Origin: Rhodanobacteraceae bacterium
Lineage (GTDB): Bacteria > Pseudomonadota > Gammaproteobacteria > Xanthomonadales > SZUA-5
DNA: 30,000 nt
Direction: 5' to 3'
Assembly: GCA_024234055.1 (NCBI GenBank)
Contig: JACKOW010000020.1
Span: 1-30,000 of the forward strand
Shown here: one piece after another, positions 8,491 to 16,240 of the stretch
Layout of the letters: the number at the start of each line of letters is the position of its first letter
How positions within the stretch are numbered: the stretch's first letter is position 1
Translations under genes and position numbers: made by a program
Notes under the pieces: model-generated
What the model was told of the DNA's origin: nothing
Databases searched by the model: none
Seen by the model: the letters and a program-made list of their open reading frames with translations, nothing else

Positions 8491-8816
8491 GCGGCCCCCG
8501 CCTGTGCCTGGGCCTCTTCGACCATGCGCTTGAGTTCGCCGGAGGCTTCCAGATCGGCAACGATGTCGGATCCACCAATCAGTTCGCCGTTCACATACAG
8601 CTGGGGAAAGGTCTTCCAGTTGGCGTACTGCGGCAGATTGGCGCGGATCTCGGGATCTTCGAGCACGTTGACCGCGTGATAACGCGCACCCGCGCTCTTC
8701 AGGCACTGCGCTGCACGCGAGGAAAACCCACACATCGGGAACTGCGGCGTTCCCTTCATGAACAACACGATCGGGTGTGCGTCCAGCAAAGCTTGTATGC
8801 GCTGAATTACGTCCAT
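8487..8816 (-). CDS. grxD: monothiol glutaredoxin GrxD (Grx4 type)
   Basis: The 109-aa protein is a CGFS-type glutaredoxin: MDVIQRIQALLDAHPIVLFM, then KGTPQFPMCGFS with active Cys29, then WKTFPQLYVNGELIGGSDI, the glutathione-binding TFPQ and GGSD motifs. CGFS glutaredoxins bind a bridging 2Fe-2S cluster with glutathione and pass clusters to apoproteins, or work with BolA, in the cytosol. Length and motifs are standard. ATG 8816 has GGAGAAAGCC just upstream. It heads a three-gene overlapping set with the SDR and MarC genes and is divergent from the ACMSD gene, whose likely start is 75 bp away. Confidence 0.95.
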   Translation of the reverse strand: MDVIQRIQALLDAHPIVLFMKGTPQFPMCGFSSRAAQCLKSAGARYHAVNVLEDPEIRANLPQYANWKTFPQLYVNGELIGGSDIVADLEASGELKRMVEEAQAQAGAA

Positions 8817-8891
8817 GGCTTTCTCCGATCTGCGCCGGGTGCGGCGCTGCAGCCGGGTATCATACCGACCTCCATGGCAGGAACCGAGCCA

Positions 8892-9908
8892 GTGACCCTC
8901 AAGATCGATACCCATGCGCACGTGTTGCCCCGCGATTGGCCGGATCTGGCGGCTCGCTATGGCGACAACCGCTTTCCCAGCATCGACCACAGCGATGGCC
9001 GGCATCGCATCTACAAGGATGGGCAGTTCTTCCGCGAGATCTGGCCCAAGACCTGGGATGCACACGCGCGCATCGACGACTACGAACGCTTCGATGTCTC
9101 GGTGCAGGTGGTGTCCACGGTACCGGTGATGTTCTGTTACTGGGCGCCGGGTGAACAGGCGCTGGTGCTGCACCGGACGCTCAACGAGCATTCTGCCGAC
9201 CTGGTGCGCGAGCATCCGCGCCATTACCTCGGTCTTGGCACCGTGCCCCTGCAGTCACCCAAACTGGCCATCGAAGAAGCCCGCCGCTGCGTTAAGGACC
9301 TGGGCCTGCAAGGCGTGCAGATCGGCTCGCATGTGGGCGACTGGAATCTGGACGCACCTGAGCTGTTCGAGTTCTTCGCCGCCTGCGAGGAAATGGATGT
9401 TTCCTTGCTGGTGCATCCCTGGGACATGATGGGGGCAGCGTCCATGCCCAAGTACTGGCTGCCCTGGCTGGTCGGCATGCCGGCGGAGCAATCGCGCGCC
9501 GTCTGCAGCATGATCTTCGGCGGCGTGCTGGAGCGCCTGCCACGCCTGCGGGTGGCCTTCGCCCATGGCGGCGGCTCATTTCCGTACACGCTCGGCCGCA
9601 TCGAACACGGTTTCAAGATGCGCCCGGATCTCGTCGCCACTGACAACCAGCGCCCGCCACGCGAATACCTCAAGCGCCTGTATTTCGACACCTGCGTGCA
9701 TGACGACACCGCACTTCAGTATCTGATCGACACCTGCGGCGCCGATAGACTGATGCTCGGCACCGATTACCCCTTCCCGCTGGGTGAGCAGGAACCGGGG
9801 TCGCATATTCGACGGATGCAACTGGACGACACCGAGCGCCAGCGGCTGCTCAGCGGCACTGCTCTGGATTGGCTGCAGGTGGACGCAGGTCGATTCGGGA
9901 AACTCTGA
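8892..9908 (+). CDS. ACMSD-type amidohydrolase (2-amino-3-carboxymuconate-6-semialdehyde decarboxylase)
   Basis: The 338-aa product matches the ACMSD branch of the amidohydrolase superfamily, zinc-dependent TIM-barrel decarboxylases. It starts KIDTHAHVLPRDWPDL (the HxH zinc pair). Later come LLVHPWDMMG (third His ligand), VAFAHGGGSFPYTLGR, the conserved His-Gly-Gly-Gly segment, and LMLGTDYPFPLGEQEPG, which carries the zinc-binding or catalytic Asp. In the kynurenine or nitrobenzoate routes ACMSD turns ACMS into 2-aminomuconate semialdehyde. No other gene of these routes is nearby, so the substrate is inferred. GTG 8892 is preferred because AGGAA lies 9 nt upstream; ATG 8874 is in frame but lacks a ribosome site. 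It is divergent from grxD and apparently a single gene. Confidence 0.87.
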   Translation: MTLKIDTHAHVLPRDWPDLAARYGDNRFPSIDHSDGRHRIYKDGQFFREIWPKTWDAHARIDDYERFDVSVQVVSTVPVMFCYWAPGEQALVLHRTLNEHSADLVREHPRHYLGLGTVPLQSPKLAIEEARRCVKDLGLQGVQIGSHVGDWNLDAPELFEFFAACEEMDVSLLVHPWDMMGAASMPKYWLPWLVGMPAEQSRAVCSMIFGGVLERLPRLRVAFAHGGGSFPYTLGRIEHGFKMRPDLVATDNQRPPREYLKRLYFDTCVHDDTALQYLIDTCGADRLMLGTDYPFPLGEQEPGSHIRRMQLDDTERQRLLSGTALDWLQVDAGRFGKL

Positions 9909-9912
9909 TCCC

Positions 9913-9930
9913 GTCTCGCGGCCGCGAGAC
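9913..9930. terminator. perfect 18-bp palindrome after the ACMSD gene
   Basis: GTCTCGCGGCCGCGAGAC is its own reverse complement and lies 4 bp after the stop codon. It can form a stem and probably marks the transcript end, although no T run follows. It could also be a protein-binding site. The remaining gap to 10192 shows no convincing gene. Confidence 0.5.
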
Positions 9931-10192
9931 AGATCAAAGCCTCCGTGGCGGTTCTTCAGCGCAACTCGAAAGTCGCCAGCACCCAGCCCTCGCTGATGTG
10001 CTCAGCCATCCTCTCAGCGTCGGTTCGCCGGCATGATTGCCCCAGACGGCCAGGCGCAGTTGGCTGTTTCTGCAGCGATGCCGTCTGAGTCTTGAGTCAT
10101 CCGCAGCTGCGAGGGCTGTACCCATGGCCGCCGTCCAAAGTCCTGGCGCAGGTCAATGGAACAGCGGCGATGGATCACCCGATTGCTCAGGA

Positions 10193-11260
10193 TCACGAAC
10201 AGCCAAGCTCCGCCCTGATGGCAATGGATTCGGCTTGCAGCGGTCCGGCGTCGGCCGGGTTGAGCGATCCATTGTTGATGTTGTGCTCGATGGACAGGAT
10301 CAGTTGACTCATGTGATTGCAGGCTTGGGAGAGATTGCCCTGTTCCATGCTTCTCAGAAGGTTGGCGATTCTCTGGCGCATGCCATTGGCCTGACCCTGG
10401 TTCAAGGCACCGCTATTGGCCAGTGCGTCCAGCTGCGAATCGAGCGAGGCAAGTCGATCTTCGGGCTCCTGCGTCAGCGGCGGCAGGTTGGGCGTTCCCT
10501 CGCAGGGGAAATGCGGGCCACAGCAGGGCTCGGGCCGGCAGAAGCCGGTGCAACCCTCAACCCTTGCTTTCTGGACGACGGGGCTGGACAGTGCCTTGCA
10601 GAAGGTGATGTCGAGTATCGGCAGATCCCCAGCTGACAACAGCCCGGAACCTCTCAGCGAATGGGTTCGAAACACGCCGTTTCCGGAACTTTGATAATCG
10701 CTGAAATAGAAGATGTTTCCCTGGCCCCCTGGCGACCTGACGTAAACTGAATGGGCGCCAAGCTCGCCGGCAAGATCGGAAGCCACCGCAAAGGAGCTGG
10801 CTGGACCCAAGGAGGTCCATCCGGTTTCACTGCGGCCCGAGGCGTCCGGCCCGAAAGCGGCGCAGGTCGCGTGCTCGCCAAACAGTTCTACACAGACGGC
10901 GTCGCCAGCACACGGGGTCGGGCCAGGCAATCTCCTCGCGAGCGCTTGGTCCACCTCGTCCACGGTCGTCGGAATTGCAAGGGTCGCCCCGTCCAGGGTG
11001 CAGTAATAGCGCGGATCGCCCGCCGGAGTGATCACACCCACCGGGGTCGTAGGCACATTCCCCAGCGAAAACATGTCTGCCCATTGACAGCGCTGTTCCG
11101 GCGTCGCGGTCGATTCCGGTGGCCTCGGGTCCGGCCGGTGGGGCGTGGCGAGCTTGTATAGGCAGCTTTGGGGAACATTGGGCAATTCGTGAACCGCATG
11201 TGCCGCCTGGCCAACCAGCGCCCCCAGCATGATCAAATATCGAAAGCTCATCGTGTGCAT
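10193..11260 (-). CDS. secreted Cys-rich protein with C-terminal FIMAH-like helical domain
   Basis: The 355-aa product has a signal peptide (MHTMSFRYLIMLGALVGQ, cleavage after AAHA). A unique middle part follows, rich in Cys, Pro and Gly (for example CRPEPCCGPHFPCEG). The last 80 residues are helical, LDSQLDALANSGALNQGQAN followed by GNLSQACNHMSQLI and NNGSLNPADAGPL. This end resembles the FIMAH-type domain (pattern L-N-x-G-Q-A ... G-N ... A-x-N ... L-x-x-A) found at the C-terminus of many secreted bacterial proteins. The assignment is from memory of the pattern. The rest is not recognised. ATG 11260 has a GGGGGGTG ribosome site. The gene faces away from the winged-helix regulator at 11407 across a shared upstream region, which suggests regulation by it. 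It is probably extracellular or periplasmic with several disulfides. Confidence 0.75.
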   Translation of the reverse strand: MHTMSFRYLIMLGALVGQAAHAVHELPNVPQSCLYKLATPHRPDPRPPESTATPEQRCQWADMFSLGNVPTTPVGVITPAGDPRYYCTLDGATLAIPTTVDEVDQALARRLPGPTPCAGDAVCVELFGEHATCAAFGPDASGRSETGWTSLGPASSFAVASDLAGELGAHSVYVRSPGGQGNIFYFSDYQSSGNGVFRTHSLRGSGLLSAGDLPILDITFCKALSSPVVQKARVEGCTGFCRPEPCCGPHFPCEGTPNLPPLTQEPEDRLASLDSQLDALANSGALNQGQANGMRQRIANLLRSMEQGNLSQACNHMSQLILSIEHNINNGSLNPADAGPLQAESIAIRAELGCS

Positions 11261-11388
11261 GACACCCCCCTTGTGTTGGTCTTGCAGATTGCCGCTCAAC
11301 TCCGGCAAGGCTGCTACTGAATCTAGGCGGCCGCTCACTTTGAGTCCTGATGATCATATGATGTTTTTATGATGCCGGCGGCTACCCC
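11261..11388. promoter_or_regulatory. divergent promoter/operator region, copy A
   Basis: This region lies between the secreted-protein gene and the regulator gene. It holds an inverted repeat, TTGCCG - CTCAACTC - CGGCAA (about 11289-11308), and an AT-rich box GAGTCCTGATGA followed by TCATATGATG and TTTTTATGATG (11342-11374). All of this recurs in copy B at 13587-13706 with the same spacing, which marks it as functional sequence: promoter, untranslated leader and probable binding site for the regulator. Confidence 0.6.
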
Positions 11389-11406
11389 GTGCTAGCTTTC
11401 AGCGCC

Positions 11407-13053
11407 ATGGAAAGCGTTTGGCCAAACAATTCAGAGCACACCGCCTCTTTCTATATGAACGGCGTGCTGGTCCAGTGCGACGCCTTGCGAATCAGCGGCA
11501 AGAAGTGCTCGCGTCGGATCGAGCCCAAAGTGATGGCCCTGTTGATTGCGCTCGCAGAACGACCAGGGCAACTGTGGAGGCGCGACGAACTGGTCGCCCG
11601 CCTATGGGCTGGCGACTCTGCGAGCGATGAGGCGCTGACACGAATCGTCTATCAATTGCGCTCCGCGTTGCGCGATGTGGCCGCGTTAGCTGACGCGGTT
11701 TTTACGCTGCCCACACTCGGCTACCGACTGGATGCAGAAGTCTGGAATGCCGGCCCGACAGCCGAGGCAGCGCGTACTCGGACGTCCTCTTTGCCGGCTT
11801 TTTCCGTCGCGGTTCTGCCAGTTGCGGATGTGTCCGCAGACGGCAATGGCCGACTGCTCTCGAACGGTCTGACCCGCGACCTGACCATGCTGCTGGCGCG
11901 AACACCGCAGTTCCGGGTGGCGCCTTGCAGTTCGGCGGCACGCTTTTCGATCGATGCACCCGGCATGGGCATGAGCGAGATGGGTGAGGCATTGAACTCG
12001 CGCTATCTGGTCTCGGCGACACTCGCACTCATCGAAGACATTCTGTGCATTCGCGTTGACCTCAGCGACGCCGCCGAGGGCGTGCTGCTGTGGGCGGAAA
12101 AGTATCAGACCGCCGTCAGCAACTTCTTCGAGGTTCAGGAAAACGTGGTCTGCAGCATCACGACAGCCATAGCCGCCAAGGTGAACATCACGCAGCCGCT
12201 GCGCGCGCGGCGCATCGGGCGCTTCAATCTTTCCGCGTATGAGCGGGTGCAGGCGGCAGAGGCGCTGCGCTTGAACTACGGCCGCGACAGCGCGCGTCGG
12301 ATCGTCGCGATGCTGCAGGAAGCGCTGGCCATCGAGCCCGATGATCCGGTCACGCGCGCGGCGCTCGCCGTGCAACTCAGCCAGAACGTGGTCAGTCAAT
12401 GGGCCGAGGATCCGCCAGCCACCATGGCGATGGCCGATGAGCTGATCGCGCAAGCATTGGCGGCGGCGCCAAACTCCCCTGAAGTGCGCGCGTCCGCCGG
12501 TATTGTGGCGACCATGTTCCATCGACCCGACGATGCGATCACCCACCTGGAGATCGCGACCGCGCGCAATCCGAATGATGCGCATGCGCTGGCGGTGCTC
12601 GGCTGGCAACACTGCCTGCGCCATGCCGATCCGGGCGGCATCGGCTTGATCGAAACCGCCGAGGCCCGCGCCCCGCATCACCCGCGGTTCGGCCTGTGGG
12701 CCACCTACCGCGCCACCGGCCATTTGTTCATGCTCGACTATGCGGCTGGTTTGCGCGGTGGCCGGCAAGCCGTCGAGCGTACGCCCAACTATTATCAACC
12801 GCACCTGACCTGCGCCTGGGCACACGCGGGACTCGGTGACCTGGATGCGGCAAGGCAGGAGATCCAAGTGGCTCAGCAACTGGAATCTGCCGAGATCCTG
12901 GAGAGGTTCGTCGTCGAGATGCGCAAATGGGCATCGAACTCACCCAACAAGACCGCGTGCTGGGCGGTATTGGAGGCGCTCCGCTCGTTGCCGGAACTGT
13001 TCGAAAATGGTGGCACATCCCTGTGCCAGGGTGAATCCGAACAAGCACCTTAG
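11407..13053 (+). CDS. soluble winged-helix transcriptional regulator with TolB-N-like and TPR domains
   Basis: The 548-aa product starts with an OmpR/CadC-type winged helix (about residues 15-108: RIEPKVMALLIALAERPGQL, DELVARLWAGDSASDEALTR, FTLPTLGYRL). A TolB-N/FlgO-like domain follows (about 130-270: FSVAVLPVADVSADG ... LTRDLTMLLARTPQFRV ... RYLVSATL). The C-terminal half is a helical tetratricopeptide array (ALAIEPDDPVTRAALAVQLS, TARNPNDAHALAVLGW, AVERTPNYYQPHLTCAWAH). Unlike CadC or ToxR there is no membrane segment, so it is a cytosolic regulator whose signal may be a protein or ligand bound by the TPRs. ATG 11407 is chosen; a GTG at 11389 adds six residues and neither has a clear ribosome site. 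It is divergent from a secreted-protein gene. Remnants of a paralogue lie at 13710-13766. Confidence 0.85.
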   Translation: MESVWPNNSEHTASFYMNGVLVQCDALRISGKKCSRRIEPKVMALLIALAERPGQLWRRDELVARLWAGDSASDEALTRIVYQLRSALRDVAALADAVFTLPTLGYRLDAEVWNAGPTAEAARTRTSSLPAFSVAVLPVADVSADGNGRLLSNGLTRDLTMLLARTPQFRVAPCSSAARFSIDAPGMGMSEMGEALNSRYLVSATLALIEDILCIRVDLSDAAEGVLLWAEKYQTAVSNFFEVQENVVCSITTAIAAKVNITQPLRARRIGRFNLSAYERVQAAEALRLNYGRDSARRIVAMLQEALAIEPDDPVTRAALAVQLSQNVVSQWAEDPPATMAMADELIAQALAAAPNSPEVRASAGIVATMFHRPDDAITHLEIATARNPNDAHALAVLGWQHCLRHADPGGIGLIETAEARAPHHPRFGLWATYRATGHLFMLDYAAGLRGGRQAVERTPNYYQPHLTCAWAHAGLGDLDAARQEIQVAQQLESAEILERFVVEMRKWASNSPNKTACWAVLEALRSLPELFENGGTSLCQGESEQAP

Positions 13054-13136
13054 GGAGCAAGTCTGGAATTCCGGAATGGACTTGTTCCGACCTTTCCTGA
13101 CAGGCGAATTCGCAGCAACGGCGCGCTTCTTCGCCC

Positions 13137-13586
13137 TTACTTGAAGGTAATCTCGCGCAGCCGGTATTCACCGGTGATCTGTCGAATACCCGGATAGGTC
13201 TTTGTTGTCGCTCGGCTTTTCTCTTCATTGGCCTCGCCCCAGGCCTTCATGAAAGCGTCGTAACGCTCCTTGCTCGGCTCGAGGTCAGCAGCGCTCTTGG
13301 CCCGAGTGACCAGTACCACGTTGAAATCGCCGCTCAGCGGTAGTTCACTGACGTAGACCGAATAGCTTTCGATCTGGCCAAGTTTCTTGCGTGCTTCGGC
13401 TGCGGCCACCCAAGTGCCGCGAATGCCTTCCAGGTAATAGTCGATCATGTTGGCGTCCACATGTACGGTGGACACCTGCGAGACCGAAGTGCTGGTGTCG
13501 TAATCGGTATAGGGCTTGAGCTGGGCAAAAGCCGGCTGCGCCAGACCGAACGCCATGACGAGTAACAGCGGTGTGCGTAGTTTCAT
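13137..13586 (-). CDS. small secreted protein of unknown function
   Basis: The 149-aa product has a signal peptide (MKLRTPLLLVMAFGLAQPAFA) and a mature part of about 128 residues without Cys. The alternation of predicted strands and helices (STVHVDANMIDYYLEG, SYSVYVSELPLSGDFNVVLV, ERYDAFMKAWGEANEEKSRA) is reminiscent of dimeric alpha/beta-barrel (NIPSNAP-like) proteins, but I do not recognise the family. It is probably periplasmic. Its upstream region is homologous to that of the 355-aa secreted protein, although the two proteins are not alike, so both probably answer to the same or a related regulator. The regulator gene that should face it has decayed. The next gene is a TonB-dependent receptor on the same strand. 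Confidence 0.75.
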   Translation of the reverse strand: MKLRTPLLLVMAFGLAQPAFAQLKPYTDYDTSTSVSQVSTVHVDANMIDYYLEGIRGTWVAAAEARKKLGQIESYSVYVSELPLSGDFNVVLVTRAKSAADLEPSKERYDAFMKAWGEANEEKSRATTKTYPGIRQITGEYRLREITFK

Positions 13587-13709
13587 CGTGTTTGTCTCCC
13601 CGTGTGTTTGTCTTCAGCTTGCCGCTCAACCCCGGCAAGCTGGGAAAGACTGTATGCCACTGCACAGAATGAGTCCTGATGACTACATGATTTTTTTATG
13701 ATGGCGGGA
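13587..13709. promoter_or_regulatory. promoter/operator region, copy B
   Basis: Homologous to 11261-11388. The hairpin is stronger here, CAGCTTGCCG - CTCAACCC - CGGCAAGCTG, a perfect 10-bp stem with an 8-nt loop (about 13615-13642). After a diverged spacer of nearly equal length comes GAGTCCTGATGA, then CATGATTTTTTTATGATGG (13671-13704). Conservation of both blocks and their spacing points to a regulator-binding site plus promoter for the 149-aa secreted protein. Confidence 0.6.
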
Positions 13710-13766
13710 AACTACTGTCAACCGCGCCTGACCTGCACCTGGGCGGAGCCGGAAGCGCTGCGCTCG
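13698..13766 (+). pseudogene. relic of a second copy of the winged-helix/TPR regulator
   Basis: Directly after promoter copy B, 13710-13744 matches 12787-12821 of the intact regulator at 31 of 35 bases. 13740-13766 then matches 12961-12987 at 21 of 27. The two pieces are collinear, in the same orientation and frame (NYCQPRLTCTW, then EALRS), and meet at the repeated word TGGGC. This implies an in-frame 144-bp deletion, plus loss of everything from the start codon to the TPR region. The residue runs into the end of the receptor gene and cannot make a working regulator. Confidence 0.75.
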
Positions 13767-13775
13767 TGTAGATCA

Positions 13776-16052
13776 CTACCAGCGATAGCTGAACTCGACC
13801 CCGTACTGCCGCGGCGGACTGATGGCGGCATTGGGATACGAGCCGAGCGCGGTGACCTGAGTAATGCTGCGATCGTCGGTCAAGTTGTTGACGTACAGCG
13901 CCGCATCCCAGGCACCTTGATGCGGATGTACGGCAAAGCGCAGATCCAGTCGGTTGGCACTACCGCCCTTGAAAGTGTTGCGGTCCTGATTGGTCTCCAG
14001 GAAGTACACCTCGTCCTGGTAGCGCCAGGCCAGTTCGAACAAGCCCTCGAAATCCTTCCCCAGATCCAGTGCGTATTGCAGGCTGGCGAAGAACGAAATC
14101 TCCGGCGCCCGAGTCAGCACATTGCCCGCCGCACTCACCTGCTCCAGCGGGATCGGCGCGCCGAGCAGGAACATCAAGTCTTCCGGCACCTGTAGCGTAT
14201 CGAATCTGGCCAGCTCGGTGTTCAGGAAGGCAATGTTGCCATCCAGACGGAGCCTGTCGGTGACCAGCAGGCTTGCCTCGAACTCCAGACCCCAGGCCTT
14301 GGCCGCGCCAGCGTTGACGATGTTGACGCCGCCCGTCGGTACCGGAAGGCGTACCTGAAGGTTGCTGTAGTCATAGGTGAATCCAGCGGCATTCAATCGC
14401 AGACGCCCTTCCAGCAGCTCAGTCTTGACCCCGATCTCGAAGGCCTGGACTTCTTCTTCCTCGAAGGCCGGACTCAGACCGAAGGAGTTGAAGCCGCCAC
14501 TCTTGTACCCTTCGCTGTAGCTGGCGTAGGCGAGTGCGTTCGGCAGGACGTCGTACTCGAGAACGGCGCGTGGCGAAAAGTTATTGAAGCTCGCGGCGCT
14601 GGTGAATACAGGCGGATCGGCGAACAGCGTGCTACCGGGAATGCGGGAGCCGGCGGGAAATGGTCCGAGATCAATGGGAAGGACACTTTCGCGGATGGTT
14701 GCGACGGTCTGCTTGTTGGCAAAGCGCTTGTCCTCCTTGCTGAAACGACCACCGAGCGTGAGCGAGAGCCGATCGGTGAAGGCATAGCGGGCATCCGCAA
14801 ATGCAGCCCAGGATTCGAGCTGCTGTCGGGCGTCAAACCTGGCCGCGGTACCCGCCCCGAACAGCCCCTGGAAGTTGTTGATATCGAAGATGACATCCGT
14901 GTCTTCGCGGTAATGGTAGGCACCCACCGTCCAACGGAATGGATCATCGGCGTTGCTGGACAGCCGCAGCTCGTGGGAGCGTTGCGTGGAACCGATGGTG
15001 CCGCTGTTGTTGAACAGGGTGAACGGCGTGCTGTCGGAATCCTGCCTGCCGCGCAGTCCGTAGTCGCGAAAACCGGAGATGGCGACCAGCGTCGCGTCGC
15101 TGAGTTTCCAGCTCACTTTCACAAGTGCATGGGTGGCATCGGTTTCGTTGTCGCTGGGGTCATCGAAAGAAAATTCGTTGTTGTTCAGCGCGTCGTCGAG
15201 GTCGTCGCGCCGAATGAAGGGCGAGGACGGCTGGCCGGGAGCCACTGGCGCCACGTTGATGGTGGCGGGATTTGCTTGCTGATTGCTGCGCTCAAGCATC
15301 CACTCGGCGGTCACCTCGTTCGACGCTTGCCAGGCGAGCGACAGCCGAACGGTCTGATCCTCTCTGCCGTTCACATTCTCGCCCGTGAAAGTATTCTCAC
15401 CCCAGCCGTCTACATCGGCGTAGCCGATCGCGACACGACCCTGCAAAGTGTCGGTCAGAGGGCCGGAAGCGGCACCGAGCACCCGACGTTCTCCGTATTC
15501 GGCAAGACCCAGTCGGAGGTAGCCTTCTGGCTCCGCGGTGGGGCGTGCGGGTCGCACCAGCAGCGCGCCGGCCGTGGCGTTGCGACCGAACAGGCTGCCT
15601 TGAGGCCCGCGCAGGACCTGGATCGATTCAATGTCGACCAGGTCGCTGGTCGAGAGGCTCAGGCGTCCGACGTACATGTCGTCCAGATAGACGGCCACCG
15701 GCTCATCGTTGAAAAAGTTGCCACCACCGTTGGCACCGCCGATGCCCCGGATCGACACGGGTGCCGCGCCATAATTCACGCTGTTGGTGGTGTACAGGTT
15801 CGGGACGAAAGCGCCCAAGTCCTCGATGGACTGCACGTCGTGGCGGACCAGAAACGCCTCATCCAATGCGGTCACCGCGATCGGGACATCCTGAATCTCC
15901 TCGTCCCGGCGCTGCGCCGTGACCATGATCGACTCGAAGGCCAACGGTTCCTCGTCAGCGACCTGATCATTGGCCCGGGAATGGGCTGCTTCTGACCCGA
16001 GGGCGCCCGCCACTATCAGGAAAAAGCGGGTGATGCGCCAGGCACAGGTCAT
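13776..16052 (-). CDS. TonB-dependent outer-membrane receptor
   Basis: The 758-aa product has a signal peptide ending near AAHSRA and a TonB-box-like ESIMVTAQRRDEEIQDVPIA. The plug domain contains PVSIRGIGGANGGGNFF, VYLDDMYVGR and IQVLRGPQGSLFGRNATAGA, all diagnostic of the family. A 22-stranded barrel follows, with the late motif YDVLPNALAYASYSEGYKSG, ending in GVEFSYRW. It is an outer-membrane active transporter driven by TonB-ExbBD. The subfamily resembles receptors for small organic compounds or iron complexes in Xanthomonadales and Sphingomonadales, but the ligand is unknown. ATG 16052 gives a plausible signal peptide; an ATG at 16139 would add 29 residues that spoil it. The gene lies 188 bp after the HlyD gene on the same strand and may have its own promoter. 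Confidence 0.9.
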   Translation of the reverse strand: MTCAWRITRFFLIVAGALGSEAAHSRANDQVADEEPLAFESIMVTAQRRDEEIQDVPIAVTALDEAFLVRHDVQSIEDLGAFVPNLYTTNSVNYGAAPVSIRGIGGANGGGNFFNDEPVAVYLDDMYVGRLSLSTSDLVDIESIQVLRGPQGSLFGRNATAGALLVRPARPTAEPEGYLRLGLAEYGERRVLGAASGPLTDTLQGRVAIGYADVDGWGENTFTGENVNGREDQTVRLSLAWQASNEVTAEWMLERSNQQANPATINVAPVAPGQPSSPFIRRDDLDDALNNNEFSFDDPSDNETDATHALVKVSWKLSDATLVAISGFRDYGLRGRQDSDSTPFTLFNNSGTIGSTQRSHELRLSSNADDPFRWTVGAYHYREDTDVIFDINNFQGLFGAGTAARFDARQQLESWAAFADARYAFTDRLSLTLGGRFSKEDKRFANKQTVATIRESVLPIDLGPFPAGSRIPGSTLFADPPVFTSAASFNNFSPRAVLEYDVLPNALAYASYSEGYKSGGFNSFGLSPAFEEEEVQAFEIGVKTELLEGRLRLNAAGFTYDYSNLQVRLPVPTGGVNIVNAGAAKAWGLEFEASLLVTDRLRLDGNIAFLNTELARFDTLQVPEDLMFLLGAPIPLEQVSAAGNVLTRAPEISFFASLQYALDLGKDFEGLFELAWRYQDEVYFLETNQDRNTFKGGSANRLDLRFAVHPHQGAWDAALYVNNLTDDRSITQVTALGSYPNAAISPPRQYGVEFSYRW

Positions 16053-16240
16053 GGATTGAAAGCGCTCAAGCTCGAACTTCGTTAATCGGCCCGAGCTGAT
16101 GCCTGAGTCTGCATCTTGACCCCTGGGACCCTGCTCCAATGCACGTAATCTATCGTCCCTGAACCGCTCCTACCAGTGCGCACCCAAAAAGCTACCGACC
16201 CGCCTGACTGGTACTCCGTCAGCAACGCGGCTGAACGGTT

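Noticed and set aside
8817..9224. N-terminal extension of the grxD frame
   Set aside because: The extension runs through the divergent ACMSD gene. The ATG at 8816 has a ribosome site and gives a full-length glutaredoxin.
9909..10192. Small ORFs in the gap after the ACMSD gene
   Set aside because: Several 60-70-codon frames exist on both strands but none has a ribosome site, coding-like composition or a recognisable motif.
11686..12879. 397-aa minus-strand frame over the regulator
   Set aside because: The plus strand encodes winged-helix, TolB-N-like and TPR motifs; the antisense product is Arg/His rich without motifs.
14913..15995. 360-aa plus-strand frame antisense to the second TonB-dependent receptor
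   Set aside because: It is a shadow of the receptor frame; the minus strand carries the plug and barrel motifs.
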